Position numbers and translations under genes: made by a program. A model generated the notes under the pieces. That model had not been told where the DNA came from, made no database searches, and was given only the letters and a program-made list of their open reading frames with translations. Positions 63,700 to 64,000 of a DNA stretch of 64,000 bases are shown here, piece after piece (positions within the stretch are counted from its first letter, which is position 1; each line of letters begins with the position of its first letter). The stretch is from assembly GCA_963667575.2 (NCBI GenBank), contig CAXXHY010000058.1, positions 1 through 64,000 on the forward strand, written 5' to 3'. The stretch comes from G963665495 sp963667575. Its GTDB lineage: Bacteria; Desulfobacterota; Desulfovibrionia; Desulfovibrionales; Desulfovibrionaceae.

Positions 63700-64000
63700 A
63701 ATAAATTTTCGTTTCAGTACGCACACACTTATAACTTGCAACTTCATTTTTCACTTCATTGAGCAACTTCTTGAAACATTTTTTTGGAATGTTAAATTCT
63801 TTCATACGGTTTGCACATTGTTGCACGGACATGCCTTCCATGAATGAATAATACACTAGCCGTATCATGCTATACATATAGCTGTTGAATTCTTTTTTTG
63901 AAAATTGTTCCAAGGTCAATCCTTCTTTTTGAGCGATTTCCCGCAGCCATGAAAGTTCTTTATTATAGCACTCCAGGTAGATCTTTTTGAATTCACCGGG
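63698..64000 (-). CDS. Unknown AT-rich gene, cut by the right edge (start outside)
   Basis: The frame is open to the last base, at least 100 codons. It reads P-G-E-F-K-K-I-Y-L-E-C-Y-N-K-E-L at the edge, then W-L-R-E-I-A-Q-K-E-G-L-T-L, and ends Y-K-C-V-R-T-E-T-K-I-Y. It is charged and helical, with no membrane segment, and AT-rich compared with glnA. The L-R-E-I-A-Q-K-E-G-L-T-L segment hints at a helix-turn-helix, and C-A-N-R-M-K-E-F-N-I-P may be a second. Family not recognised. Confidence 0.55.
   Translation of the reverse strand, partial: PGEFKKIYLECYNKELSWLREIAQKEGLTLEQFSKKEFNSYMYSMIRLVYYSFMEGMSVQQCANRMKEFNIPKKCFKKLLNEVKNEVASYKCVRTETKIY

Noticed and set aside
1..64000. Frequent CGTACG/GTACG words as a possible motif
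   Set aside because: A rough count in one 5-kb part gave about 1.4 times expectation, too little to claim a signal without a proper count.
1..64000. CRISPR arrays, rRNA genes or insertion-sequence transposases
   Set aside because: I saw no regularly spaced repeats, no rRNA sequence and no intact transposase or terminal inverted repeats in the window.

Overview
The window looks like a chromosomal segment of a sulfate-reducing Desulfobacterota bacterium, most likely Desulfovibrionales. The pointers are a small 217-residue sulfite reductase of the Desulfovibrio type, multiheme c-type cytochromes, a TctABC importer, an FmdE protein, many c-di-GMP and chemotaxis genes, a GSI-alpha glutamine synthetase and the style of the tRNA-Pro fragment. 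This placement is inferred from gene content; no rRNA or other marker is present.

Layout. 1-5.2 kb is the end of an integrated defence island: a PD-(D/E)XK nuclease-like protein cut by the left edge, a broken DUF3024 gene, then an operon of a SIR2-domain protein, a HerA-type ATPase and a KTSC protein. It stops at a 50-base copy of the 3' half of a tRNA-Pro(GGG) gene followed by a terminator, which is the classic edge of an element integrated in a tRNA gene. 5.6-10.5 kb is core-like: a small secreted protein, an EamA exporter, and a ydbH-ynbE-ydbL operon for lipid transport between the membranes, whose ydbH frame is broken about eight times. 11-15.5 kb holds a DUF2723 membrane protein, a two-gene FIST-like operon and murB. 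A 39-base copy of the murB 3' end lies on the far side of that operon. 15.8-24 kb has a chemoreceptor, a GGDEF-EAL protein and tctCBA. 24.3-35.3 kb has a very large membrane protein with a PHP-like N-terminus, a GT39-type glycosyltransferase, an SBP-type sensor kinase, an EAL/HDOD protein and an AT-rich diguanylate cyclase. 36.4-43.6 kb has two methyltransferases, the small sulfite reductase, and a two-gene respiratory complex whose larger protein joins a cytochrome-bd-like membrane part to eight CXXCH haem sites. 43.8-55.1 kb has a diguanylate cyclase, a PocR-type kinase with its receiver, an ABC metal or cofactor importer coupled to FmdE, DUF190, DUF554 and a second GT39 protein. 55.3-64 kb has a cyclophilin-like secreted protein, a cyuPA cysteine-degradation operon, an EF-hand protein, two radical SAM proteins, glnA behind a striking palindromic leader, and an unknown gene cut by the right edge.

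A theme of the window is apparent single-base indels. Clear cases lie in herA, the small secreted protein, ydbH, ydbL, the chemoreceptor, tctA, the large PHP-like gene and the SBP-type kinase, mostly one extra base and often in a G, C or A run. Either the sequence has run-length errors, or these genes are genuinely phase-variable or decaying. Raw reads are needed to decide. Where a gene is annotated across such a site, the evidence text says so.
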